Shown here: positions 28,071-36,827 of the stretch, piece after piece
Numbering within the stretch: position 1 is the first letter of the stretch
How the letters are laid out: every line of letters starts with the position of its first letter
Source: Flavobacterium ajazii
GTDB taxonomy: Bacteria; Bacteroidota; Bacteroidia; Flavobacteriales; Flavobacteriaceae
NCBI RefSeq assembly: GCF_010614725.1
Contig: NZ_JAAEHL010000002.1
Coordinates: 310,001 to 374,000, forward strand
Reading direction: 5' to 3'
Length of the DNA stretch: 64,000 nucleotides
Notes under the pieces: model-generated
What the model was told of the DNA's origin: nothing
Database searches by the model: none
The model's input: only the letters and a program-made list of their open reading frames with translations
Translations under genes and position numbers: made by a program

Positions 28071-28916
28071 TTAGATAAACATTCTTTTTAAACTCTCTTT
28101 ATAATTAGGAACATCTAAATTATAAATTCTTTTTATTTTTTTCTTATCCAATAATGAAAACTCTGGACGTTTGGCAGGAGTTGGGTAGGATACTGATGGA
28201 ATTCCTTCCACATTGCAATTATAATTTCCAAATTCTTTGATGCTCAACGCAAATTCATACCAGCTTATTTCACCTTCATTCGAATAATTATAGATTCCTG
28301 GTATCCATTTCTCAGATTCCAGAATAACTATCATAGCCTTTGCCAGATCAGCAGCATAAGTGGGAGAACCAACCTGATCATTTACCACATTAATAGATTC
28401 TCTTTCATTCATGAGACGCTTCATTGTTTTAACAAAATTATTTCCAAATTTACTATAAACCCAAGAAGTTCTGATAATTATAGAGTTTGGATTTTCTTTT
28501 AAACAAGCTATTTCGCCTGCTAATTTACTTGCACCATAAGCATTTATCGGATTAGTTTCTGCTTCCTCACTTAAAGCTATCGAAGAAGTTCCATCAAAAA
28601 CATAATCAGTAGAAATATGAATTAATTTCACATTATTATCTTTTGCATATTTCGCTATCAATTCTACCGCCAAATGGTTTACAGTAAAAGCCAAATCTTT
28701 TTCTGATTCTGCCTTATCAACTGCTGTATAAGCTCCACAATTAAGGATAATATCAGGATTTATTTTATTTAATTGAGTATTTAGTAAATCTAAATCGTTT
28801 AATGTAATCTGAGTTCTGTCTGCAAAGACCCATTCGTACTGAGAATAATCTGAAGAAAGCCCAGAAAGTTCAGCCCCTAATTGTCCACTGGCACCTGTTA
28901 CTAAAATTTTCATCAT
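28071..28916 (-). CDS. rfbD: dTDP-4-dehydrorhamnose reductase
   Basis: A 281-residue NADPH-dependent reductase that completes dTDP-L-rhamnose. The Rossmann motif ILVTGASGQLGAEL begins at residue 4, DYVFDG and the catalytic YGASKLAGE follow, and the C-terminal RPEFSLLDKKKI is the RmlD signature. Its start overlaps the rmlC stop by one base. Residues and length are normal. Confidence 0.96.
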   Translation of the reverse strand: MMKILVTGASGQLGAELSGLSSDYSQYEWVFADRTQITLNDLDLLNTQLNKINPDIILNCGAYTAVDKAESEKDLAFTVNHLAVELIAKYAKDNNVKLIHISTDYVFDGTSSIALSEEAETNPINAYGASKLAGEIACLKENPNSIIIRTSWVYSKFGNNFVKTMKRLMNERESINVVNDQVGSPTYAADLAKAMIVILESEKWIPGIYNYSNEGEISWYEFALSIKEFGNYNCNVEGIPSVSYPTPAKRPEFSLLDKKKIKRIYNLDVPNYKESLKRMFI

Positions 28917-29464
28917 TAAAACAAGCTATTACAATTTTCAACAAAGGGTAAAATCTGATCTTTTTCAGACACAATTGCATCATTCAAATCCATTCCCCAA
29001 TCAATATTTAAAGACGGATCATCAAATTTAATTCCGCCTTCTGAAGCCTTGTTGTAAAACTGATCGCATTTATACATTACAGAAGCTGTCTCACTAATTA
29101 CAGAAAAACCATGTGCAAATCCCTGAGGTACCAACAATTGCTTTTTGTTCTCTGCTGAAAGCAAAATACTAAATGCCTTTCCGTAAGTAGGAGAATCTTT
29201 TCTTAAATCTACCGCTACATCTATAATTTCGCCTTTCAAAACTCTAACCAGTTTAGTTTGTGCAAAAGGAGGGTTTTGATAATGTAAACCTCTCAGAGTA
29301 CCTTTTTTAGAAAAAGACTGATTATCCTGAACAAATTCAATATGTATTCCTAAACTTTCAAATTTTGTCTTGCTATACGATTCAAAAAAATATCCTCTCT
29401 CATCGCCAAAAACTATTGGCTCAACTATTAGTAAATCTTTAATAAATGTTTCTTCAATTTTCAT
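28916..29464 (-). CDS. rfbC: dTDP-4-dehydrorhamnose 3,5-epimerase
   Basis: A 182-residue cupin epimerase. GDERGYFFESYSKTKF, FVQDNQSFSKKGTLRGLHYQ (with the catalytic histidine), KLVRVLKGEIIDVAVDLRK.SPTYG and PQGFAHGFSV are all family hallmarks. It acts on dTDP-4-keto-6-deoxyglucose between RmlB and RmlD. The gene follows the aminotransferase gene by a single base, so the amino-sugar and rhamnose branches are transcribed together. Confidence 0.97.
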   Translation of the reverse strand: MKIEETFIKDLLIVEPIVFGDERGYFFESYSKTKFESLGIHIEFVQDNQSFSKKGTLRGLHYQNPPFAQTKLVRVLKGEIIDVAVDLRKDSPTYGKAFSILLSAENKKQLLVPQGFAHGFSVISETASVMYKCDQFYNKASEGGIKFDDPSLNIDWGMDLNDAIVSEKDQILPFVENCNSLF

Positions 29465-29465
29465 A

Positions 29466-30611
29466 TTAACTATTATAATTATTAAAGAAGATATGGATTA
29501 CTTCTTTTATCCTCTCTTTTTCTTCTTTTGTCAGACTAGATCCTGAAGGCAAACACAATCCTTTTTTGAATAACTCTTCAGCTACATTTCCACCATAATA
29601 TGGATAACCAGAAAAAACTGGCTGTAAATGCATTGGCTTCCAAATAGGGCGGCATTCAATATTGGCGTTTTCTAATGCAAGTCTTAAACTTTCCCTGTTT
29701 ATATTTTCATACTCTTTAACTAAAATTGTACTTAACCAATAATTTGAAAAAAAATCTTTGTTGGCAGTCTGAAACAATTTTATTTCTTTAATATCCTTAA
29801 AAATCTCCTTATAAAAATGATTTATCTCTCTTCTATAGTCAATGTTTTTATCCAAAACTTTCATCTGCCCAAGTCCTACTCCGGCACAAATATTACTCAT
29901 TCTATAATTATATCCTATTTCACTATGTTGATAATGAACCGCTTTATCTTTGGATTGGGTTGCGTAAAAAATTGATTTTTCTTTTAATTGTGTTGATTTT
30001 GAAACCAATCCTCCTCCACCGGAAGTGGTAATAATCTTATTACCATTAAAAGACAGAATTCCAAAAGCCCCAAACGTCCCGCATTTTTTTCCTTTGTATG
30101 AACTTCCTAATGCCTCCGCACTATCCTCAATAACCGGAATTTCATACCGTTCTGCAATCGCATGAATTTCATCTGCTTTATATGGACTACCGTACAAGTG
30201 AACAGCTATAATTGCTTTTGGTTTTTTTCCTTTTTTAATCCTGTCACAAATTGCAATTTCGAGCTGTTCAGGACATATATTCCAGGTTTCCAACTCACTG
30301 TCTACAAATACCGGAATTGCCCCCTGATATAAAATTGGATTAGCCGATGCAGAAAACGTCAAACTTTGGCAAATAACCTCATCTCCCGTTTTAACTCCTA
30401 ATAAAACTAACGCTAAATGAATTGCTGATGTTCCTGAATTCAGAGCTGTTACATATGACTCAGCATCAAGATAATTTTCTAAAACTTCTTCAAAATCATT
30501 TACATTAGGACCACCTGAAGTAATCCAGTTGTCATCAAGTGCTTTCTGAATATACTTCTGTTCAAAACCACTTTGTTTGGAGAGTGATAAAAAAATTCTT
30601 CTGTTATTCAT
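29466..30611 (-). CDS. DegT/DnrJ/EryC1/StrS sugar aminotransferase (PglE/EpsN-like)
   Basis: A PLP-dependent aminotransferase of 381 residues from the ATG at 30611; longer frames start inside the upstream gene. NSGTSAIHLAL binds the cofactor phosphate, EDSAEALGSSYKG carries the pyridine-ring aspartate, and FNGNKIITTSGGGG holds the PLP lysine (K192). The SFNGNKIITTSGGG form is typical of enzymes that aminate UDP-4-keto-6-deoxy-GlcNAc at C4, the product of the dehydratase at 25079. Because a WxcM/FdtA-like cupin gene overlaps it by 8 bases, a dTDP-3-amino sugar is the alternative. Confidence 0.9.
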   Translation of the reverse strand: MNNRRIFLSLSKQSGFEQKYIQKALDDNWITSGGPNVNDFEEVLENYLDAESYVTALNSGTSAIHLALVLLGVKTGDEVICQSLTFSASANPILYQGAIPVFVDSELETWNICPEQLEIAICDRIKKGKKPKAIIAVHLYGSPYKADEIHAIAERYEIPVIEDSAEALGSSYKGKKCGTFGAFGILSFNGNKIITTSGGGGLVSKSTQLKEKSIFYATQSKDKAVHYQHSEIGYNYRMSNICAGVGLGQMKVLDKNIDYRREINHFYKEIFKDIKEIKLFQTANKDFFSNYWLSTILVKEYENINRESLRLALENANIECRPIWKPMHLQPVFSGYPYYGGNVAEELFKKGLCLPSGSSLTKEEKERIKEVIHIFFNNYNS

Positions 30612-31029
30612 TAATTTTCCAATAATCTGGAGCATAACGAACATCGTCATCACTAACAGCTGTCAATGGTAAGGTAGAAAACGATATTAATTTTGAACCT
30701 GTTTCTAAAGATTCAATTGCATTTGCATAACCTTTAGGAATATGCACGATTTTACTTTCTGTAGCAGTCACTATTATAGTTTCGATAAGCAAATCTTTTG
30801 AAGGATTATCCCAGTTATCAATTTTTATAAAATGAATTTTAAAAGATCCACTTATGCAATAGAAATTCTTAGCATCCAATTTATGTCCCTGCCATGCCCG
30901 AATTGGATTTTCATCAGAATTACTGATAATATAAAATCTTTCGATATCCTTAAAACTAAAATCGTTTACGTAAGAAATCGTGCCGCGATAATCGGAAAAA
31001 TTACCTCCCTCAATTATTTTAGGATTCAT
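30604..31029 (-). CDS. WxcM-like/FdtA-like cupin sugar isomerase or epimerase
   Basis: A 141-residue single-domain cupin. RFYIISNSDENPIRAWQGHK and FYCISGSFKIHFIKIDNW are the WxcM C-terminal-like signatures, and HIPKGYANAI follows. Related proteins are 3,4-ketoisomerases (FdtA) or 3,5-epimerase-like enzymes acting on nucleotide-linked 4-keto-6-deoxy sugars. It is coupled to the aminotransferase (8-base overlap) and to the WecA-like gene upstream (4-base ATGA overlap). It probably shapes the keto sugar before amination, but its substrate (dTDP or UDP sugar) is unresolved. Confidence 0.82.
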   Translation of the reverse strand: MNPKIIEGGNFSDYRGTISYVNDFSFKDIERFYIISNSDENPIRAWQGHKLDAKNFYCISGSFKIHFIKIDNWDNPSKDLLIETIIVTATESKIVHIPKGYANAIESLETGSKLISFSTLPLTAVSDDDVRYAPDYWKINE

Positions 31030-31991
31030 GAATTCAACTTTAAAGCCCTTTTTTTCAACAAATAAAATTTCGACATATAAATAAAAAATAAGGGGATTAT
31101 GACTATTGTAAATATTAATCCCTCCTGAATTTTTTGATATAAAAATATCACTACACCTGATACTATTATTTGTGCCAAAGCATAATATAATGCTACTAAT
31201 CTATGTTGAATTTTATATTCATTGCTTAAAATCTGATATAAGTGTAGACGATGAGCTTCAAAAATATTTTGTCTCAGGTATAAACGATGTAAAATTGTAC
31301 AAACACCATCTGTTCCATAAACTGCAAAAAGCAAAATCCACAGTACTGAATTTGTTGTCAAAATAAGTTTTAAAATAAAATAAATAACCCAAAATGCTAT
31401 TGCTATACTACCAACATCACCAGCAAAACACTTGGCTTTTTTTCGATAATTAAAGAATAGAAAAACCAAACTGGCAATCATAGCATATTTTATAAAACTG
31501 CTATCTGTAAATAACTGGATATTTTTATTTACATATAACAATGACCCCATGATTACCAAAGTATATACCCCAGTAATACCATTAATTCCGTCCATAAAGT
31601 TATAAATATTTAAAAAACCAATAGCAGCAATATAAATTACAATAATTATAAGAATAGAAATTTCATGAAAGACGCCTAAATCATAAAGTACCAAAGTAAT
31701 AGCAAAAAAATGAATTGAAATCCTTATTTTATTTGATAAACTCTGAATATCATCCCAAAAACTTACTAAACTTACCAATGTAATTCCGGTGAAGAAAAAA
31801 TAATTGCTTTGTATATGCTGAATAAAATAAATTAATGCAGAAAACCAAAAAATTACTCCGCCGCCACGTAATGTGATATTTGCATGAGAACTTCTGTCGT
31901 TGGGTCTATCAATAATATTGTAATGGTCAGCTATCTTAAAATAAATCAATTCAATAGCGATGAATAAAAATAGTAATACTATATTGGCCAT
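31026..31991 (-). CDS. WecA/MraY-family undecaprenyl-phosphate HexNAc-1-phosphate transferase
   Basis: A 321-residue polytopic membrane enzyme. DDIQSLSNKIR (80-90) is the Mg2+-binding DD motif, NFMDGINGI (131-139) and FAGDVGS (189-195) are the other active-site loops, and HRLHLYQIL gives the cytoplasmic HRxHxY-type motif. It starts repeat-unit assembly by linking a HexNAc-1-P, often a 6-deoxy one, to undecaprenyl phosphate. In many O-antigen loci this enzyme pairs with a 4-reductase like that at 33527 and a dehydratase like that at 25079. The frame continues open for 81 codons upstream of the chosen ATG but has no start codon there. Confidence 0.92.
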   Translation of the reverse strand: MANIVLLFLFIAIELIYFKIADHYNIIDRPNDRSSHANITLRGGGVIFWFSALIYFIQHIQSNYFFFTGITLVSLVSFWDDIQSLSNKIRISIHFFAITLVLYDLGVFHEISILIIIVIYIAAIGFLNIYNFMDGINGITGVYTLVIMGSLLYVNKNIQLFTDSSFIKYAMIASLVFLFFNYRKKAKCFAGDVGSIAIAFWVIYFILKLILTTNSVLWILLFAVYGTDGVCTILHRLYLRQNIFEAHRLHLYQILSNEYKIQHRLVALYYALAQIIVSGVVIFLYQKIQEGLIFTIVIIPLFFIYMSKFYLLKKRALKLNS

Positions 31992-32243
31992 AAGTAAAAG
32001 GCATTTTTTATGTTGTTTTTTATTTGCTGTTCTTTGAAATATAACCTTAAAAAAACTGAAGTGAATCTTCGAAAAGTTTAGGTTAATAATAATCTGATCT
32101 ATGGTTGTTATTATATCGTTATTTTTATGTGATTTTAAAACTAATTTTTTAATTTGATAACTCGAATACTTCTGTAAAAAGTCTAGCTTTTTTAATGTAT
32201 AAAAATAATTTACTAAAATGAATTTATTAATTCGCTATTTATT
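31992..32243. other. 252-base gap holding an 81-codon stop-free frame
   Basis: Between the polymerase stop and the WecA-like start, the minus strand has no stop codon in the WecA frame from 32234 down to 31992 (81 codons). It also has no ATG, GTG or TTG in that frame. A weak hairpin with arms AAAAAG/CTTTTT lies at 32176-32192. A degenerate -7-like TATATTTC lies at 32036-32043. This may be a decayed gene fragment or a chance open frame. Confidence 0.4.
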
Positions 32244-33311
32244 CTAATACTTTTCTGACGGCCACAAAATACTTTTATAAGGTACAAACTTGGGCGTATT
32301 ACTACTAGGAAGGTCGAAATCTTTCTTTAATGCATTAAAAAATGCGCCTAAATAAAGCCCGTAAAAACAGACAAAAAAAAGTAATCTTTTACGGTTTTTC
32401 TCTAAAAAAATTAAATCGCCTATTATTATAATTTCAAAAATCCTAAAATAATTGGAAAATCGAATCAAATCATTACTCTTCGAAAAAAAATTAACAAAAA
32501 CAATTGAAAAACAATATAAAACTATTAAGTATTGCTGATAGGAATATTTATTTTTAAGTTGTTGAAAATAAAATAAAATTAAAATTCCTTGCAGATTCAT
32601 GATAATTATTTTTAGAAAATCAGTTGGTATAGCTTCATTCGAAAAATAATGTATATACCGGGTTTTTTCAAATAATGCTCTAAAAATTTGGAAAAAATCT
32701 AATCTTGATAAAAGGAATGAAATAATTAATAAACCGTATAGATGATTTACTCTTACTTTATACCCATATTTAAAAACAAAAAAGAACACAAAAAAAGCAA
32801 TCAAACAGCTGTTATGAATAGATATACCTATGAACATCAATAATAAATAAATTAAATACTTTTTATTAATCAAATAATAAAAAGCATAAAAACTGATAGC
32901 TACTGAAAAAGACTGCCTAATCATTGAAAAAGATGATAAATACAAACTTGGAATCAGCATATAAAATAAAATAGCAATAGCAGAATTTCCAGTATATTTT
33001 CTTACACCTAAAAAAAGAAAACAATAAGTCAAAAAAGAAAAAAAGAAAAAAAGAAAAGCAGGACTCAAATTAATCCAGCGAAACAAGTTCATGATTGCTA
33101 CAAAACCAAATTCTAAACCATCATCCCTAGTTTTATATAGATACCAATTAACATAACTTTGATAATCCGGACCAATTCTATCTCTAAAACCACCAATTAA
33201 AATCATGATGAGCAATAGAATGATGCTAATCTTTTTTTCTACATCTGGCTTAAAATAACTAACAAAAAATAAAGCTAGTATAAGAAGAATCAATAAAATA
33301 TAAAAAAACAT
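32244..33311 (-). CDS. EpsG family O-antigen/capsule polymerase (Wzy-like)
   Basis: A 355-residue protein with about ten membrane helices. GGFRDRIGPDYQSY (41-54) is the conserved N-terminal loop of EpsG proteins, followed by GLEFGF.AIMNL. EpsG proteins act as Wzy-type polymerases that join lipid-linked repeat units at the periplasmic face. It lies between a 4-reductase gene (215-base gap) and the WecA-like gene (252-base gap). A second EpsG-like gene lies at 42575, so either two glycans are polymerised here or one of the genes is idle. Confidence 0.85.
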   Translation of the reverse strand: MFFYILLILLILALFFVSYFKPDVEKKISIILLLIMILIGGFRDRIGPDYQSYVNWYLYKTRDDGLEFGFVAIMNLFRWINLSPAFLFFFFSFLTYCFLFLGVRKYTGNSAIAILFYMLIPSLYLSSFSMIRQSFSVAISFYAFYYLINKKYLIYLLLMFIGISIHNSCLIAFFVFFFVFKYGYKVRVNHLYGLLIISFLLSRLDFFQIFRALFEKTRYIHYFSNEAIPTDFLKIIIMNLQGILILFYFQQLKNKYSYQQYLIVLYCFSIVFVNFFSKSNDLIRFSNYFRIFEIIIIGDLIFLEKNRKRLLFFVCFYGLYLGAFFNALKKDFDLPSSNTPKFVPYKSILWPSEKY

Positions 33312-33414
33312 ATCTTAATTTAATGTTTTATATTTTGCATCTAAAAGCTTTACTTCTTTAATTTCTGATTGTAACATCGCTAATAACTATATTTCAGCTT
33401 CCCGATTACTCTTT

Positions 33415-33516
33415 TTATTTACATCTTAACTTTTGTTCTAAATATCTTTTTTTAATACTAAATTCCCAAAAGTCTAAATGTGTGTTTTTTTGTAATTCTC
33501 TATTTTTCATATTCAT
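33415..33516 (-). CDS. Possible 33-residue small protein or gene remnant
   Basis: In the 215-base gap after the 4-reductase, an ATG at 33516 opens a 33-codon frame ending with TAA at 33415-33417, starting 11 bases after the reductase stop. The product is charged and aromatic (for example THLDFWEFSIKKRYLEQK) with no membrane segment. The composition looks protein-like, but I recognise no family. It may be a small gene, the remnant of a lost glycosyltransferase, or chance. Confidence 0.25.
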   Translation of the reverse strand: MNMKNRELQKNTHLDFWEFSIKKRYLEQKLRCK

Positions 33517-33526
33517 TAACTAAGTT

Positions 33527-34423
33527 TTACTTTATCCTAAACGATTCATAAGTCTTTATCAATCCTTCCTCTACAGATACTGGCAAACTTTTCCCAATAG
33601 CATTAATAATCTTTTGATTACTAACCACATAGTTTTCAGTTAATTTTTGCAAACGCTCTGAATTCAAAGGTAAATGCAAAAAATCCCCTGCTTTTGCCAA
33701 CCCATGAATAAAAGAGACAGGAACTGACCAAATTTTACATTTTCTTTTTAAAGTATTGCTTAACAAATTAATTAATTCATTTGTAGATAACGATTTATCG
33801 TCCGCAAGATTATAAACCCCTGATAAAATATTTTCATTATCTAACAACTCTTTTATAATAAAACAAAGATTTTCAACACTCAAAAAAGAACGGTTGTTCT
33901 CAAAGGCACCCAATGGCCAAGGAACTCCTTTTGCTACCAGTTGGTATAACAAATTAAGATTTCCTTTGTTTCCCGGACCGTGTATCATACAAGGCCTTAG
34001 GATATAGATTCTCTTCCCTACAGGCAATTTTTTATTCAGAATATATTCCTCTGCCTGATATTTGGAAATACCGTAATGAGTTTTCGGATTAGGATCTGCT
34101 TCTTCTGTTAAAACTTCTTTTACTTCATCTGCAACAGCTTTTACAGTACTCATAAAAATAAAAACAGAGGCTTTTGAAATTAAAAAAGCATCAAATAATT
34201 GTTTTGTTAATTCAAAATTTGCCTCGTAATAATCTTGGGGAGCAGATACCTTTTTTAAATCATGTGCTTTTCCGGCAAGATGGATCAAAGCATCCGCTAC
34301 AATTTCAAATTTCTGATTAGGCATGTATCGCACATACATCGGGTGCACATCATGTGAAGTCTTTAAATATCCTTGAAGATTTTTGCCTAAGAATCCTGTA
34401 GAACCTGTAATATGTACTTGCAT
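33527..34423 (-). CDS. SDR nucleotide-sugar 4-reductase/epimerase (WbpV/FnlB-like)
   Basis: A 298-residue extended SDR. The NAD-binding motif is GSTGFLGKN (7-15), HLAGKAHD (48-55) is typical of the WbpV/WbiG group, the serine-threonine site is MSTVKA, and the catalytic pair is Y117/K121 in YGISK. RPCMIHGPGNKGN confirms the fold. Group members reduce UDP-4-keto-6-deoxy-HexNAc to UDP-QuiNAc or UDP-FucNAc, using the product of a WbpM-type dehydratase (here 25079). Together with the WecA-like enzyme this makes a plausible initiating sugar pathway. The exact stereochemistry is not predictable. Confidence 0.82.
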   Translation of the reverse strand: MQVHITGSTGFLGKNLQGYLKTSHDVHPMYVRYMPNQKFEIVADALIHLAGKAHDLKKVSAPQDYYEANFELTKQLFDAFLISKASVFIFMSTVKAVADEVKEVLTEEADPNPKTHYGISKYQAEEYILNKKLPVGKRIYILRPCMIHGPGNKGNLNLLYQLVAKGVPWPLGAFENNRSFLSVENLCFIIKELLDNENILSGVYNLADDKSLSTNELINLLSNTLKRKCKIWSVPVSFIHGLAKAGDFLHLPLNSERLQKLTENYVVSNQKIINAIGKSLPVSVEEGLIKTYESFRIK

Positions 34424-34428
34424 TTTAA

Positions 34429-35226
34429 TTAATTCCTATATTTATAGCTATAATATAATGCCATTACATTATCAGGCAGAATCTGTGTTAAAAGAAGAAT
34501 AAAAATACCTATAAAGTTAATAGGTATAAATTTAAAATTAAAATTTCTAAATCGAGCGTTTAAAAAATACCTGTAATGTTTGGTATTTCTAATAAAATCG
34601 TTTTGTCTGTATTTTATTAATGGCACCGCTAAATTTGAAAATCTCACACCATTATTTAACCATCTTAACCATAATTCAATATCTTCCGCATATTTAAAAC
34701 TTTCATCATACCCCCCATAATTACTAACCAAATGTTTCTTAAACATTACTGTTGGGTGTGCAATTGGACAATCAATTTGCATTTTCCATCGAACTTTATT
34801 AGTTCCGACGGGATATAAACGAATTGCCTTAACTTCTTCTGTATTATTAATAATTTGTATTGCACCACCCAATACATCTATATTACTATTACATTTCATA
34901 TAATTTATTTGTAGCTCAAACCTATTCAAAAAACAAATATCATCAGAGTCAAAACGCGCAATTATATCATATTTAGCAATGGATATCCCGAAATTCAAAG
35001 ATTTTGGCAAGCCCAGTCTATCTTCAGTTTTAAAATATCTAAACCTTTGATCTATAACACAGTAATCTACACAAAAATTAGAACATTTTATATCGGTACT
35101 ATCATCAACAAGTATTACTTCAAAAAATTCATATGTCTGATTAGAAATACTTTCTAAACTCTTTTTTAGAATTTCTGGTTCAACATTAAAGACCGGTATA
35201 ACTATTGAAATATATTGATAATCCAT
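34429..35226 (-). CDS. GT2 family glycosyltransferase
   Basis: A 265-residue GT-A enzyme: ISIVIPVFNVE (6-16), VDDSTD (40-45), FDSDD (92-96) and YAEDIELWLRWL as catalytic-base region. It is short, with a C-terminal hydrophobic segment (FIGIFILLLTQIL). It lies 12 bases after gmhA, at the end of the heptose block, and 5 bases before the reductase gene. It may be the transferase for the heptose or for the second sugar on the lipid carrier; neither can be proven. Confidence 0.9.
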   Translation of the reverse strand: MDYQYISIVIPVFNVEPEILKKSLESISNQTYEFFEVILVDDSTDIKCSNFCVDYCVIDQRFRYFKTEDRLGLPKSLNFGISIAKYDIIARFDSDDICFLNRFELQINYMKCNSNIDVLGGAIQIINNTEEVKAIRLYPVGTNKVRWKMQIDCPIAHPTVMFKKHLVSNYGGYDESFKYAEDIELWLRWLNNGVRFSNLAVPLIKYRQNDFIRNTKHYRYFLNARFRNFNFKFIPINFIGIFILLLTQILPDNVMALYYSYKYRN

Positions 35227-35238
35227 TTAATACAGATT

Positions 35239-35817
35239 TCAAGATTTAATATCTGCTCCACATAGTTCTTTCATAACCATATGACCGAACATCAAATGAA
35301 TATCCTCACAAAGCTGCATATCATATGATGGTATCCAAATACATTTTTTAGCAATTTCTTTTGCTTTGCCACCATCGTATCCGACAATTGCCAAAGTTTC
35401 AGCTCCAATAGAGTTTGCATATTCTAACGCTTTAATTACATTAGGAGAATTACCACTACCACTAACAACAATCAACAAATCATCAGATTGCATTATTGAC
35501 TTTAATTGCCCAGAAAATATTTCATCGTAATTCATATCATTACCAAATGCAGTTATGAGACCTATATTGTCGCATAATGAAACTCCATTAAATTTATTAC
35601 CTGTTGCAATATTTACCATCTTATTCCAATCTGTAATATAATGTGAAGCAGTATATGCACTTCCTCCATTTCCACATGTTATTATCTTATTACCAGTGAT
35701 GTACTTGGACTTTAACAATTCGATAGCTTCATTAATTTCTGAAATATCCATTTTTTCAAACAATGAAACGTGGGAATCAAAATAATTTTTTATTGTAAAT
35801 TTAATGTTAGTTGACAT
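35239..35817 (-). CDS. gmhA: Sedoheptulose-7-phosphate isomerase
   Basis: A 192-residue SIS-domain protein making D-glycero-D-manno-heptose 7-phosphate. CGNGGSA (48-54) and SGSGNSPN (119-126) are the sugar-phosphate loops, and the C-terminal HLMFGH (174-179) carries the catalytic histidine. It forms a cluster with hddA (23-base gap) and the HddC-GmhB fusion, giving the GDP-D-glycero-alpha-D-manno-heptose pathway known from S-layer glycans and Campylobacter capsules. No ADP-heptose (hldE) gene is seen, so a surface glycan rather than core LPS is the likely destination. Confidence 0.93.
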   Translation of the reverse strand: MSTNIKFTIKNYFDSHVSLFEKMDISEINEAIELLKSKYITGNKIITCGNGGSAYTASHYITDWNKMVNIATGNKFNGVSLCDNIGLITAFGNDMNYDEIFSGQLKSIMQSDDLLIVVSGSGNSPNVIKALEYANSIGAETLAIVGYDGGKAKEIAKKCIWIPSYDMQLCEDIHLMFGHMVMKELCGADIKS

Positions 35818-35840
35818 ATAATTTTTTTTATTGATTAAAA

Positions 35841-36827
35841 TTAATTGGTTGGCTGGTAATGAACTATTTGAGACCCGGCCATATCGAATTTAAACTTCAC
35901 ACGTTGTAGATTAACTAAGGATTTTGCAATTGAATCATGTTTATCCGGAGGTGCAAAAAACATAATAAAACCTCCATTACCGGCACCTAATAATTTTCCG
36001 CCTAACGCACCGTTCTTCATTCCTTGATTATACCAGAAATCAATTTCAGAATTCGTTATTCCTTTCGTCAATTGAGATTTTAAAATCCAATTCTCATGAA
36101 GTATTTCACCAAAATTAGTGATCGAATTACTTTCCAGTTCGTGTTTCAAATCAAAAGTTAATTCAACCATTCGACGCATTAAAAGTTTTCTGTCTATGGA
36201 AATCAAATCTTTAGACTGCTGTGCCAAAAGTTCTGAAGCGCTCCTTGTTCTGCCAGTAAAAAAAACCAAGGTGTAGTCCTCGATCATTTGGATTGTCTTA
36301 GGACTGCAAATAATTGGATCAACTGTTACGGAATCATTTGGATGAAATTTAATTAGATTCATTCCGCCATAAGATGCAGCATATTGGTCTTGTTTTCCGA
36401 TTGGTTCTCCACATTTTAAAATTTCAATATTGCAGGCTTCACTGGCTAACATTTCCTTAGAACTAAATTGATTTTTATATGCATTTAGAGCATTTAATAA
36501 TCCAACTGTGAACGAACTCGAAGATCCTAAACCGGAACCTTTTGAAGGAATATCTGCCATTGAGGCAATTTCAATCCCCCCGTTTATACTCATATGTAAT
36601 AATGCTTCTCTAAAAATAGGATGCTCGATTTGACTGACAAAATCAACCTCTTCTGTTTTACTGTAATTGAGGCGTATTTTGCCATCAAATTTTGGATTTA
36701 CTGCTACATAAACGTACCTATTGATACTTGTTGACAATACTGCACCTACTTCTTCCTTATAAAAAGCAGGCAGGTCACTGCCTCCGCCTACCCAACTCAT
36801 GCGCAAAGGGGTTTTACTTATTATCAT
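35841..36827 (-). CDS. hddA: D-glycero-alpha-D-manno-heptose 7-phosphate kinase
   Basis: A 328-residue GHMP kinase. The N-terminal RMSWVGGGSDLPAFY (9-23) is specific to HddA-type heptose and related fucose kinases, and the ATP loop is PSKGSGLGSSSSF (94-106). GKLLGAGNGGF is the third GHMP motif. It phosphorylates heptose 7-phosphate at C1 to give the 1,7-bisphosphate, which GmhB then trims. Its ATG at 36825-36827 overlaps the TGA of the frameshifted upstream reading frame as ATGA. Confidence 0.93.
   Translation of the reverse strand: MIISKTPLRMSWVGGGSDLPAFYKEEVGAVLSTSINRYVYVAVNPKFDGKIRLNYSKTEEVDFVSQIEHPIFREALLHMSINGGIEIASMADIPSKGSGLGSSSSFTVGLLNALNAYKNQFSSKEMLASEACNIEILKCGEPIGKQDQYAASYGGMNLIKFHPNDSVTVDPIICSPKTIQMIEDYTLVFFTGRTRSASELLAQQSKDLISIDRKLLMRRMVELTFDLKHELESNSITNFGEILHENWILKSQLTKGITNSEIDFWYNQGMKNGALGGKLLGAGNGGFIMFFAPPDKHDSIAKSLVNLQRVKFKFDMAGSQIVHYQPTN

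Noticed and set aside
13623..30611. Legionaminic acid pathway using the PglF/PglE-like genes plus neuABC
   Set aside because: NeuB and NeuC match the sialic-acid (meningococcal) pattern, no LegH/PglD-type acetyltransferase is seen, and the dehydratase and aminotransferase lie in a different block.
32176..32192. Terminator after the polymerase gene at 32244
   Set aside because: The stem is six A-T-rich pairs with no proper T run on the minus strand, too weak to call.
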